The translations under genes were made by a program, and so were the position numbers. Of a stretch of 57,379 bases of DNA, positions 16,778-25,480 are shown piece by piece. This stretch comes from JAGHBT01 sp035311885. Lineage in GTDB: Bacteria; Krumholzibacteriota; Krumholzibacteriia; Krumholzibacteriales; WJIX01. Location of the stretch: positions 1-57,379 of the forward strand of contig CAZKNG010000007.1 of the NCBI GenBank assembly GCA_964554125.1, written 5' to 3'. The notes under the pieces are model-generated. The model was not told the origin of the DNA. It made no database searches and worked only from the letters and a program-made list of their open reading frames with translations. Each line of letters begins with the position of its first letter. Position 1 is the first letter of the stretch.

Positions 16778-18411
16778 TGCCGGAGGCTATAGACTTTTTT
16801 ATTTCTGAATTCAAGGATATGATAAACAAAAAAAATAAACCCGGCCGTTATTTCAGGCCCCGTCCGTATAGAAACGCGTCGGTTCGTTTCAGAAATTGTT
16901 CAATTGAAGATTATGAAAAAAGGCGGAATCTTCTCGAAGGTGAAGCCGGCCTGAACCCTTTTATATTCCGGTCTGATATGGTCCCGGGGTGCGACCTGCT
17001 CTCAGATTCAGGAACTACCACAATGACGATGAGACAGTGGGCGTCGATGCTTCTGGGAGATGAGGCTTATGGCTCTAACGAGGGATATTTTGAACTTAAG
17101 AATCAGATCGCTGAGACTTTCGGCGAGGATTGGAAAGGTGACGCAAGCAGTAAGTCGGGAGAAAATCTTTTTATTTTCCACCAGGGAAGGGCCGCGGAAA
17201 ACGCCCTGTTTACTGTTTTGAGACGTTTTATTACAGGTAAGGGGAAAACGGACAGCACTGAACTGTCGAAAGGCCTTCTGCCGAAATTAAAAAAACGTAT
17301 TAAATCAAATTTACTGAGTGTCAGGCCCGGAGCAGACCGGCCGTCTGATCCATTGGTTATAATTCCGAGCAATTCGCATTTTGACACAACACAGGGCAAT
17401 ATTGAGGATAAAGGAATGGTTCCCGTAAATCTGCCCTGCCGGGAGCATCTGACAGACAGCAGCGGCAGTCACTTCAGGGGAAATATGGATATCGATGAGA
17501 TCGAAAATCTACTGGAAAATGAAGGAGACAGGGTTCCGCTGGTATATCTGACCATTACTAACAATACAGCCGGCGGGCAGCCGGTTTCCATGGCTAATAT
17601 TAAAAAGATTCGAGAAACAACCAACCGCTTTAATATACCATTCTTCTTTGACGCCTGTAGATTTGCCGAGAACGCGTGGTTTATCAAAAAACATGAAGAG
17701 GGCTACTCTGGAAAGAGTATTACTGAAATAGTTCATGAGATGTTCAGCTATGTTGACGGTTTTCATATCAGTTTGAAAAAGGATGGTCTCGTTAATATGG
17801 GTGGAGCGGTTGTTCTGAAAGAGGGTGGGAGGTTTACAGAAAAATATCCTGATTTTAAAGAAGAATTAACAAACTATCAGATAATGACAGAAGGGCATCC
17901 CACTTACGGGGGGCTTGCCGGAAGAGATCTTAAGGCGATTGTTGAGGGGCTTCAGGTTGTGATAAGACAGGATTATCTGGATATAAGAATAAATCAGGTA
18001 AAAAGACTTGCCGATAGACTCACGGCAGACGGAATCCCCATAATTGAACCCGCCGGCGGGCACGCAGTATATATTAATATCGACAAATTTTTTAATGGAA
18101 TTAAGACAGAAGATTTTATGGGAATTTCCATAGCGGCACTTCTTTTGATTGCCGGGCACAGAGTTTGTGAGCTGGGCACCTACGCCTTCGGACGATATAA
18201 GAACGGAAAAGAACTTCCGCCGGACCCGAGAGTAAATTATGTAAGAGCTGCTGTTCCCCGCCTTGCTTATGAGGATGCCGATCTGATGGCTTTCGCGGAA
18301 GCTGTAAAAGTCCTTTTTGATAACAGGGACCGTATACCCGGTGTTAATGTCGAGTATGGACGCGATTTGCCTCTGCGGCATTTTAAAAGCAGATTTTCAT
18401 TTAAAAAGTAG
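16774..18411 (+). CDS. tnaA: Tryptophanase (tryptophan indole-lyase), enlarged
   Basis: This PLP-dependent beta-eliminating lyase would split tryptophan to indole, pyruvate and ammonia. It aligns by eye with E. coli TnaA along its whole length: LLSDSGTTTMTMRQW, GDEAYGSNEGYFEL, HQGRAAEN, HFDTTQGN, TITNNTAGGQPVSMAN, FFDACRFAENAWFIK, SLKKDGLVNMGG (PLP Lys about 336) and TEGHPTYGGL. Two residues separate it from tyrosine phenol-lyase: Asp in FDTTQ, where the phenol-lyase has Thr, and His in LRHF near the C-terminus, where the phenol-lyase has Phe. At 545 residues it is about 70 longer than TnaA, with a Lys-rich insert at about 150-190. No tnaC-like leader peptide was seen; expression appears tied to trpS. 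Confidence 0.9.
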   Translation: MMPEAIDFFISEFKDMINKKNKPGRYFRPRPYRNASVRFRNCSIEDYEKRRNLLEGEAGLNPFIFRSDMVPGCDLLSDSGTTTMTMRQWASMLLGDEAYGSNEGYFELKNQIAETFGEDWKGDASSKSGENLFIFHQGRAAENALFTVLRRFITGKGKTDSTELSKGLLPKLKKRIKSNLLSVRPGADRPSDPLVIIPSNSHFDTTQGNIEDKGMVPVNLPCREHLTDSSGSHFRGNMDIDEIENLLENEGDRVPLVYLTITNNTAGGQPVSMANIKKIRETTNRFNIPFFFDACRFAENAWFIKKHEEGYSGKSITEIVHEMFSYVDGFHISLKKDGLVNMGGAVVLKEGGRFTEKYPDFKEELTNYQIMTEGHPTYGGLAGRDLKAIVEGLQVVIRQDYLDIRINQVKRLADRLTADGIPIIEPAGGHAVYINIDKFFNGIKTEDFMGISIAALLLIAGHRVCELGTYAFGRYKNGKELPPDPRVNYVRAAVPRLAYEDADLMAFAEAVKVLFDNRDRIPGVNVEYGRDLPLRHFKSRFSFKK

Positions 18412-18631
18412 AGATTGAGGGATTTTCCTTTATTCACTCCAGCTGTAATTCATCTTCAGACCTTAAAAAAGGGAATCCCCCCCGGATATTCTACCCTTAT
18501 CCCCGCCACAGAATTTAGATTTTACAGGCAGGCCCCGAAGCTGAAATAATTTTATGGAATATTTAATGCATATAAATATGTGATTGAATTTTTTTCATAT
18601 CAGGGGCAATTCGGGGGGGAGTAATTACTGT

Positions 18632-20347
18632 ATGATAAATGACAACAGCACAATTCTAAAAAATGTTGAAGCTGATTCTGAGAAAAAACAGCTTTCAGCA
18701 GTGATGGAAATAGCCAATATTGTTAATTCCCGCCTGGACCTCGAACATGTTCTGTCAAGGATAGCAAGGGAGATGAACAGGGCAGTTGATTATGACATTG
18801 GATGTGTAGCTATCCACGATAAGGATAACAATTGCCTTAACTTAAGGCACATATACAGAAAAAGCGGCGATGATTCCTACGAGGGCAGTTATGTGCCTCT
18901 CGATGAGAGTAATATTATTGGATGGGTCGCTATCAACAGAAAGCCGATTTATAGAAAGGATATTCGGAAAGACAACCGCTTTGAAGAGATTATGAAGGAG
19001 GATAATCTCGGATCGGATGTTGTTATACCGCTTATGGCCAAGGGTTCATTTATTGGCACTCTGAATGTCGGAAGTTATGAGCCTGACCACTTCTCGGACT
19101 TAGACCTTGAACTTATTAAGAATTTCAGCAGGTTGACCTCAATTGCCGTTGGAAACTCCATTATGCTGGACGATCTTACCTTTCTTGGAAATAAATACAA
19201 GAATCTTATGAATAACGCGAAGGATATCATAACACTTTTAGATCTGAGCGGGAAGGTAATAGAGTGCAGCGATTCAATTGAAAGGGTGTTTGGATATACA
19301 AAGGATGAAATTATAGGTAAAGAAATTTTTGAATTTACAATACCCGATAGACGTGGAAAATCGAAAAATATAGTAACACGAGTAATTAAGGGTGAATTGA
19401 GCCGGCTCACAGATATTCCTTATGCTAAAAAGAACGGTGATATTGTATATCTTGATGTTGATGTCAGTATTATGAGATTGAGAAATAATCCATATATCCT
19501 GTCAATCGCTCATAATATTACTGAGAGGAAGATTCTTGAAGAGAAGATACGAAGTAAGAATCTTGAACTTGTTGAGAAGAACAGAAAACTCGTCGATCTC
19601 GATAGATTGAAGAATGAGTTTCTCGGCAGGGTAAGCCATGAACTGCGAACGCCACTATCGGTTATAATGGCTTATGTTGACAGCCTGAAAGGTGAAGATG
19701 AGCTAAACCCTATAGACGCGGAAACGAAGGAGGAATTCCTGGATGTTATTTTCAGCCAGTCGAGCAAATTGCTGGGGATCATTAATGATCTGCTTGATCT
19801 TTCAAAAGTGGAAATTTCCAATACAATGCTTGATATCGTCCAGGGGAGCATAAATGAAATTGTACGGATTTCAGCAAAATCTGTTGAACGGGAAGCCGAT
19901 AGTAAAAGTATAAAAGTTTTATGCGATCTGGATGAAAATATCCCTATTATCAATTTCGATGTGATGCGTGTGCAGCAGGTTTGTGTTAATCTACTCGGCA
20001 ACGCGGTGAAATTTACGAAGGAAGGGGAGGAAATAATCGTTCATACAAGCTGTGATGAAGAAGAAGTGGTTGTCTCGATCAGTGATAAGGCTCCCCGCAT
20101 AAAGGATGAAGATATAAACAGGATATTTATGGATTTTACTCAGATAGACGGCGGAACAAGCCGATCGAGAGATGGTATGGGAGTGGGGCTTCGCCTTGTT
20201 AAACATTACGTTGACCTTCACGGCGGGCGTGTCTGGATAGACAGGAGAGAACCGGAAGGAAACATTTTTTCATTCTCTATTCCAACTGATATTAATCTGG
20301 ATAAGAAGTCGAATAAAGTACTAGAAAGTAAAGAGAACAGATCTTAA
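18632..20347 (+). CDS. Soluble sensor histidine kinase with GAF and PAS domains
   Basis: The start at 18632 is preferred because of a G-rich ribosome site (18613-18621); an in-frame ATG at 18584 has none. The 571-residue product has a GAF domain (about 25-175, NIVNSRLDLEHVLSRIAREM...GTLNVGS), a PAS domain (about 195-315, AKDIITLLDLSGKVIECSDSIERVFGY), a short coiled coil, HisKA with phospho-acceptor His336 (RVSHELRTPLS) and an HATPase domain with N box LLGNAVKFT and G box GMGVGLRLVKHY. There is no membrane span and no signal peptide, so it senses something cytoplasmic. It has no adjacent response regulator except the chemotaxis genes downstream. Confidence 0.9.
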   Translation: MINDNSTILKNVEADSEKKQLSAVMEIANIVNSRLDLEHVLSRIAREMNRAVDYDIGCVAIHDKDNNCLNLRHIYRKSGDDSYEGSYVPLDESNIIGWVAINRKPIYRKDIRKDNRFEEIMKEDNLGSDVVIPLMAKGSFIGTLNVGSYEPDHFSDLDLELIKNFSRLTSIAVGNSIMLDDLTFLGNKYKNLMNNAKDIITLLDLSGKVIECSDSIERVFGYTKDEIIGKEIFEFTIPDRRGKSKNIVTRVIKGELSRLTDIPYAKKNGDIVYLDVDVSIMRLRNNPYILSIAHNITERKILEEKIRSKNLELVEKNRKLVDLDRLKNEFLGRVSHELRTPLSVIMAYVDSLKGEDELNPIDAETKEEFLDVIFSQSSKLLGIINDLLDLSKVEISNTMLDIVQGSINEIVRISAKSVEREADSKSIKVLCDLDENIPIINFDVMRVQQVCVNLLGNAVKFTKEGEEIIVHTSCDEEEVVVSISDKAPRIKDEDINRIFMDFTQIDGGTSRSRDGMGVGLRLVKHYVDLHGGRVWIDRREPEGNIFSFSIPTDINLDKKSNKVLESKENRS

Positions 20348-20470
20348 TCATCTGTAAAGCCTCCGCTCCATTTTATATATCATTGGCAGCATCAGCAGCA
20401 ATTTCTTTAGAATCTTTCTGTACCTGTTTAACTGTATGAATTTCAACCATTTTGATTTAAATTTTCCCAT
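20348..20470 (-). CDS. Possible 40-residue basic protein
   Basis: On the minus strand an ATG (20468-20470) preceded by AAAGAGG opens a 41-codon frame ending at a TGA that abuts the kinase stop. The product is strongly basic (about 14 Lys/Arg, one Glu), starts MGKFKSKWLKFIQL and holds a Leu/Met-rich centre (KKLLLMLPMIYKM). It could be a membrane-active or RNA-binding peptide, or chance. It lies in a 412-nt stretch otherwise without a gene. I do not recognise it. Confidence 0.3.
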   Translation of the reverse strand: MGKFKSKWLKFIQLNRYRKILKKLLLMLPMIYKMERRLYR

Positions 20471-20709
20471 TTGCAAACCTCTTTTACGATTTATTTGCAA
20501 AAAGCAAGATGTTTACCGTAGTTCCTCAAAGATTCCTGTTGTAGTTTTTCATTCCTTTTCTCTGTTTTTAATTGCGTTGATTATTATGGTAACTACTTGC
20601 TATTAAAACAATAATACTGATTTATCATTATTTATTGAATAGATGTGCCTGACATGCCGTTTAAGTGGTACAGCATTTGCGAGTTCCCTCTCCGGTAGCG
20701 ACACTCTTA

Positions 20710-20735
20710 TAAGTAAATAGGAAATAGGCGGATAT
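20710..20735 (+). promoter_or_regulatory. Possible sigma28-like promoter upstream of cheR
   Basis: TAAGTAAA (20710-20717), a 10-nt spacer and GCGGATAT (20728-20735) resemble the sigma28 pattern TAAA(GTTT)-N11-GCCGATAA. It lies 24 nt before the cheR ATG. The match is partial. The remainder of 20471-20700 shows only AT-rich DNA with no other clear signal. Confidence 0.3.
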
Positions 20736-20759
20736 ATAACAGGTATAAACTATTTATTA

Positions 20760-21593
20760 ATGCCGGGGCGGGACATGAAGACAGCAGAAGAAAGACTCGA
20801 TATCGATGATCTTGTTTCATATGTCAAATCAGAGACCGGATTTGATCTGACCAAGTATCGTCCAACAACTTTAAACAGAAGGGTATCCCACAGGCAGTTT
20901 GCATTGGGGCTTGGCGATCTACACGATTATATTCTTTATCTTTATGCCAATCCCTCTGAGTTGAAAAATATAACGGATTCTACAACGATTCATGTTACGG
21001 AATTCTTTCGTGATCTTGATGTTTTTGATTATTTCCCCAGCAAGCTGCTCCCCGCCGTTGTCGAAAGAAAAAAAGGCAGAGACGCGGATGATATAAGGGT
21101 TTGGAGTGCCGGATGTTCCACGGGACAGGAAGCATACAGTATTTCGATACTGCTGGATAAGTTCCTCAAAAATTATAAGATAGAAGCTGAGGTTATAGGA
21201 ACTGATATTTCCCAGAAAGCCTGTAATTCGGCAAAAAGAGCCATCTATTCAGAAAAAGAGGTTGAATGCCTTCCGGAAAATATTATCAGAAAATATTTCA
21301 GGAAAAGTGAAAACGGTTATACCGTTATTGAGCGGATCAGGGAAAAAACCTCTTTCTTCGCGCATGATCTCTTCTCATCCCCCCGGTTTTCCGGATTCGA
21401 TATGGTAGTATGCAGAAATGTTTTGATTCATTTCAAGAGGGATTACCGAGGGGAAGTAATAGATAGTTTTTATTCAGTTCTTAACGATTCAGGATTATTA
21501 ATACTTGGTAAAAGTGAAGCTCTAAGTAAGGTCTGGAAGGATAAATTTAAATTATTGAATCCATCAATGAAAGTATATCAGAAGATCACGTAA
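20760..21593 (+). CDS. cheR: Chemoreceptor methyltransferase CheR
   Basis: The 277-residue product has the all-alpha CheR N-domain (YVKSETGFDLTKYRPTTLNRRVSHRQ, RNA-like basic patch) and the SAM-binding domain with VWSAGCSTGQEAYSISILL, IGTDIS and CRNVLIHF. It methylates glutamates on receptors such as the MCP encoded next. An alternative ATG at 20775, closely preceded by GGGGCGGG, would shorten it by five residues. The downstream MCP gene begins 25 nt later. Confidence 0.93.
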   Translation: MPGRDMKTAEERLDIDDLVSYVKSETGFDLTKYRPTTLNRRVSHRQFALGLGDLHDYILYLYANPSELKNITDSTTIHVTEFFRDLDVFDYFPSKLLPAVVERKKGRDADDIRVWSAGCSTGQEAYSISILLDKFLKNYKIEAEVIGTDISQKACNSAKRAIYSEKEVECLPENIIRKYFRKSENGYTVIERIREKTSFFAHDLFSSPRFSGFDMVVCRNVLIHFKRDYRGEVIDSFYSVLNDSGLLILGKSEALSKVWKDKFKLLNPSMKVYQKIT

Positions 21594-21618
21594 CGGTTAT
21601 TAATAAGGAGGACTAATA

Positions 21619-23280
21619 ATGGATATTTTCAAGGCGGGAAAATCAGTAAAATGGAATATCATTATAGTAACTTCAATAGCTCTGGCTGTTGCTTGCGGAG
21701 TCGTCTCTTTTTCGGTTGTCAGGATATCGGATGCTGCAGTTGAAAACGCCGTCTCTGAGAGGGATGAGTTCTGGAGTAAATTCGCCGGGGACCCGGCGTT
21801 GAAGTTTGAAAGTATAGAGAAAGATAAAGATTTAACTTCTCTATTAGCTGATTTAAGGGAAAACTATCCGGGACTTAAAGGGATTGAACTCATCGATTCG
21901 GATAACAGAGTTCTTGCGACTACCTTTAGCCCCGGAGCCCCAGCTGTTTTGCCTGGCATGGAAGAGGGATCCGAAAAAGAACAGACAGACGATGCCGATG
22001 ACAAAAACTCTTTGATTATACCAGCCGGCGCAGGCATGGGAAGAGCATTAAAATTTGTATTTGATCCCGATCCTGCGGTTGCCGGTGAAGCCGGAATAAA
22101 ATCTAAAGTATTTCTGGTAAACAGCGCCATGATGGCCGCTCTGTTTTTTCTCTTTTACGCGCTCGTTAATAATCTGGTTCGTAAGCCTCTCCAGGGTCTT
22201 CTTTCCACCTGCAAATCGGTTGCGAGGGATTCAAAGAATCTCGCCGATGGAATTATTATCGACTCCAGGGATGAATTCGGAGAACTGGGCGTATCTCTCG
22301 ATCATATGTTCCGGAATATTATGGAAATTATAAACATTATTAAAAACACCTCCGACAAAGTGAATTTTTCAGCTCAAAACCTGTCGGCTTCCACCGAGGA
22401 GGTAAACTCAATTACGGAAGAGACATCGATGACGATTCAGAACATCGCGGAATCATCCGATCTACAGGTTCAGAAGGTTATGGATATGAACAGGGAAATC
22501 AAAAGCATGGAGAGATCGGTCAAACAGGTAGTTAAAAGTGCTGAGCTCGCAGCTTCCGCCTCCGCTAACGCGTCAAAAACCGCTACTGATGGAGGGGATT
22601 CGGCTCAGGAGGCTGTGGAGAAGATAAACAAGATATATAAAGTAACCGAGGAATCATCTGAAATAATCAGACATCTTGGCGACAGGTCTAACCAGATTGG
22701 TGAAATCGTAGATGTAATAACCGATATAGCTGATCAAACGAATCTTCTGGCTCTCAACGCGGCTATAGAAGCGGCTAGAGCGGGCGAAGCGGGAAGTGGA
22801 TTTGCCGTAGTGGCGGAAGAGGTCAGAAAGCTTGCCGAGGGAAGCGCGAAAGCCGCCGAAGAGATAGCAAACCTTATTCAGAAGACTCAGAAGGATACAA
22901 ATACCGCTATTGGAAGCATTGAACTTGGTTCCAAGGAGGTTACTGAAGGCCGTGAAGTAATAACAAAGACGGGCAAATTCCTCGATGAGATTGTGGAAGT
23001 GCTTAAAAGCTCAAGTGAAATGGCCAGAAGAATATCTGCCGCCACAAAAGAGTTAAGCAGAGGGATGGCAAATGTCACAGCTTCGATAGATGAAATTTCA
23101 GGTAGCGCCGGTGAAAATGCTTCAGCAACACAGGAAAGTGCCGCTTCCATGGAACAGATGACATCTACTATGGAAGATGTAGCTACAGCCGCTCAGGAGC
23201 TCAGCAATCTCTCCGTACAGCTGAGTAGTAATGTCAGCCGGTTCAGTGATGAAGATACTGAAGCAGAAGTAGAGGCGTAA
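21619..23280 (+). CDS. Methyl-accepting chemotaxis protein
   Basis: The 553-residue receptor has a first membrane span (about 14-34), a periplasmic region of about 135 residues that is short for a sensor and rich in acidic residues, a second span (about 170-188), a HAMP segment (VRKPLQGLLSTCKSVA...DEFGELG) and a long coiled-coil signalling domain. The hairpin tip is nearly invariant: IADQTNLLALNAAIEAARAG then FAVVAEEVRKLAE. No C-terminal CheR-tethering pentapeptide (xWxxF) is present. The ribosome site AAGGAGG is strong. Being the only receptor in the cluster, it may define the cluster's stimulus, which sequence alone does not reveal. Confidence 0.95.
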   Translation: MDIFKAGKSVKWNIIIVTSIALAVACGVVSFSVVRISDAAVENAVSERDEFWSKFAGDPALKFESIEKDKDLTSLLADLRENYPGLKGIELIDSDNRVLATTFSPGAPAVLPGMEEGSEKEQTDDADDKNSLIIPAGAGMGRALKFVFDPDPAVAGEAGIKSKVFLVNSAMMAALFFLFYALVNNLVRKPLQGLLSTCKSVARDSKNLADGIIIDSRDEFGELGVSLDHMFRNIMEIINIIKNTSDKVNFSAQNLSASTEEVNSITEETSMTIQNIAESSDLQVQKVMDMNREIKSMERSVKQVVKSAELAASASANASKTATDGGDSAQEAVEKINKIYKVTEESSEIIRHLGDRSNQIGEIVDVITDIADQTNLLALNAAIEAARAGEAGSGFAVVAEEVRKLAEGSAKAAEEIANLIQKTQKDTNTAIGSIELGSKEVTEGREVITKTGKFLDEIVEVLKSSSEMARRISAATKELSRGMANVTASIDEISGSAGENASATQESAASMEQMTSTMEDVATAAQELSNLSVQLSSNVSRFSDEDTEAEVEA

Positions 23281-23320
23281 AAAAGTTTGAAATACCCTAA
23301 ATACAAGGGGGATTTACGTA

Positions 23321-23812
23321 ATGGGACATGATACAAAGGAAAGTTTTTCTGAGATACAGGTAGTGACCTTTAAGGTCGAAGAAGAAACCTATGCTGTTTC
23401 AGTATCTAACGTTAAGGAAATTATTCTTCCGGTTGACACATTTCCCGTACCGGGAATGAAGGATCCCGTAAAAGGGGTTATTAATTTACGAGGAGAAATA
23501 GTGCCCGTGCTTGAAATACATTCTATTCTCGGATTGCCCGGATGTGACAAAGAGAACCAACAAAATAAGAAAAGATTTATGATTCTCGACAGTGAAGACA
23601 GCGTTGTCGGTTTCGAGGTTGACCAGGTCATGGAAGTTGTCAAATTCAAAGAAGATATTATAAAGCAATCCCCGTATATAGGAAAGAGAACTGTAAAAGA
23701 GGATGTATTGCTTGGAATAATTCACTCCAAGAGGGAAATAATCATTGTTATCGATCCGGTTAAGCTTGTCAGCAGTTGTATGGATATGGATGAATTAGCA
23801 AGGAGCATATAA
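23321..23812 (+). CDS. cheW: Chemotaxis coupling protein CheW
   Basis: The 163-residue product is a single CheW domain: VVTFKVEEETYAVSVSNVKEII, PGMKDPVKGVINLRGEIVPVLEI, and IVIDPVKLV at the end. It links receptor tips to CheA. It sits 40 nt after the MCP gene with AAGGGGG upstream. Confidence 0.94.
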   Translation: MGHDTKESFSEIQVVTFKVEEETYAVSVSNVKEIILPVDTFPVPGMKDPVKGVINLRGEIVPVLEIHSILGLPGCDKENQQNKKRFMILDSEDSVVGFEVDQVMEVVKFKEDIIKQSPYIGKRTVKEDVLLGIIHSKREIIIVIDPVKLVSSCMDMDELARSI

Positions 23813-23888
23813 TTTTCTAAGTGCTGATTACAAAAGGTTTGGAAAAAAGATTTTTTACAAAACAGCAGGGTTCCCGGGAGGACAACTA

Positions 23889-24395
23889 GTGGAATACATC
23901 AGAAAAGAGGAATCGACGCGGAAGGTTATGATGGGTAGATATAAAACAGCGAGCGCGCCGGACAAAATGGAAACAATAGCCCTGGGGTCATGTGTCGGCA
24001 TAACCCTGTATGATAAAAAGGAAAAAGTTGGCGCTTTGGCCCATGTCATGCTTCCCAGCTGGAAAAGGGTGGCTAACAACGAGAACAGGGAAAGATTTGC
24101 CGATTCGGTTATAGAGCTTATGGTCAAAGATTTATCAGATTCCGGAGCCGGTATTCAGGATTTGACTGCCAAGATATTCGGAGGCGCGAGGATGTTCGGC
24201 CATATAACCGGAAGTAAAGGAGCTTTTAATATTGGAGACTCGAATGTAACTGCCGTAAGAAATGAGCTGGCGCGGGTAGGCGTGCCTATAGCTGTTGAAA
24301 GGGTTGGCGGGTGCAAGGGTAGGACGATTACATTTGATCTCTCTGACGGGAGCGTGATGGTCAGAGACTCTAATGGAAATGAGGAAATTACATAA
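23889..24395 (+). CDS. cheD: Receptor glutamine deamidase CheD
   Basis: It starts with GTG at 23889, seven nt after GGGAGG. The 168-residue product has the CheD catalytic pattern: Cys35 in ALGSCVGITLYD and His52 in GALAHVMLP, followed by KIFGGARMF and VGGCKGRTITFDL. CheD deamidates receptor glutamines and, in Bacillus and Thermotoga, pairs with the CheC phosphatase; cheC lies in the same cluster here. The stop overlaps the cheB start by one base. Confidence 0.95.
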   Translation: MEYIRKEESTRKVMMGRYKTASAPDKMETIALGSCVGITLYDKKEKVGALAHVMLPSWKRVANNENRERFADSVIELMVKDLSDSGAGIQDLTAKIFGGARMFGHITGSKGAFNIGDSNVTAVRNELARVGVPIAVERVGGCKGRTITFDLSDGSVMVRDSNGNEEIT

Positions 24396-25480
24396 TGGAA
24401 AATAGGGGACAAAAAAAAATCAGGGTATTGATAGGCGAAGATTCTCAATTTGTAAGCACGCTTATTGCTGATGTTTTTAAGAAAGATCCTTCGATTGAAC
24501 TAGTGGGAGTTGCGGGAGACGGCCATGAAATTCTTAAGAAAGTTGCTGATTTGAAACCCGACTGCATAACTCTGGATTTGGAAATGCCCCGTATGAATGG
24601 ATTGGAGACATTGAGGTATATTATGAGTGAATGGCCTACCCCTGTTGTTATTCTCAGTGCTTGTAGCGAAAAAGCAGCCATGAAGACACTCACATGTCTG
24701 GAATACGGTGCCGTAGATTTTATTCCCAAAACAAGGAACGGTAAATCATTTTCAGAGGAAGAGCTGCTGTTCAAAGTTAAAATGGCTGCCGGTGCTCAGG
24801 CTAAGAAAGTGAGATTTTTGCCTCCGCATTACGACTTTAATATCAAAAGACCGCGAACGAAATCCGAAATACTTGAATACGTTATAGTTGTCGGCGCCAG
24901 CAGCGGCGGTCCCCGGGCGTTAATGGATATTATCCCGAGGTTGCCGGCTGATCTTCCGGCAGGGGTGGTTGTGGTGCAGCATATGCCTTCAGGGTTTACG
25001 CGGCATCTCGCCGAAAGGCTTGATGAAAGGTCAAAGATGGTTGTCAGGGAGGCGCGCAGCGGAGATGTCGTTCTTCCCGGCAGAGTTCTATTGGCACCGG
25101 GAGGGAATCATCTGATATTTGAAGAAAAGGACGGGATGCTCTCCGTTGTGCTTTTACCCCGTAATGAAGGGCAAAGGACAGCATGTCCTTCCATGGATTT
25201 CGCTATGAGTTCCCTGGCTCCGATATTCAAAGAAAAATTGATAGGGGTTGTACTCACGGGAATGGGCAGGGACGGTTTGTCGGGAAGTGAGGTATTGCGC
25301 AAATTCGGCGGAAGAATCATTGCTCAGGATCCCGCAACATGTATTGTGTCGGGGATGGCCGGTTCTGTGATAAGGGAAGGTCTGGCAAATTTAGTTGTTC
25401 CCCTGGACAGAATATCAGAGGCGATGGTTAACGAGATAAAAGGATTTAAAGCGGAAGTGAAGCTTTATGGAAATCAGTGA
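24395..25480 (+). CDS. cheB: Receptor methylesterase response regulator CheB
   Basis: The 361-residue product has an N-terminal receiver domain with phospho-acceptor Asp61 (ITLDLEMPRMNGL) and a C-terminal methylesterase with the catalytic Ser in GASSGGPRAL, His in VVQHMPSGF, and Asp in LTGMGRDGLSG. It removes methyl groups added by CheR. Its last 14 nt overlap cheA. Confidence 0.95.
   Translation: MENRGQKKIRVLIGEDSQFVSTLIADVFKKDPSIELVGVAGDGHEILKKVADLKPDCITLDLEMPRMNGLETLRYIMSEWPTPVVILSACSEKAAMKTLTCLEYGAVDFIPKTRNGKSFSEEELLFKVKMAAGAQAKKVRFLPPHYDFNIKRPRTKSEILEYVIVVGASSGGPRALMDIIPRLPADLPAGVVVVQHMPSGFTRHLAERLDERSKMVVREARSGDVVLPGRVLLAPGGNHLIFEEKDGMLSVVLLPRNEGQRTACPSMDFAMSSLAPIFKEKLIGVVLTGMGRDGLSGSEVLRKFGGRIIAQDPATCIVSGMAGSVIREGLANLVVPLDRISEAMVNEIKGFKAEVKLYGNQ

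Noticed and set aside
16774..18411. Tyrosine phenol-lyase
   Set aside because: Asp in FDTTQ and His in LRHF are the tryptophanase residues; phenol-lyases have Thr and Phe there.
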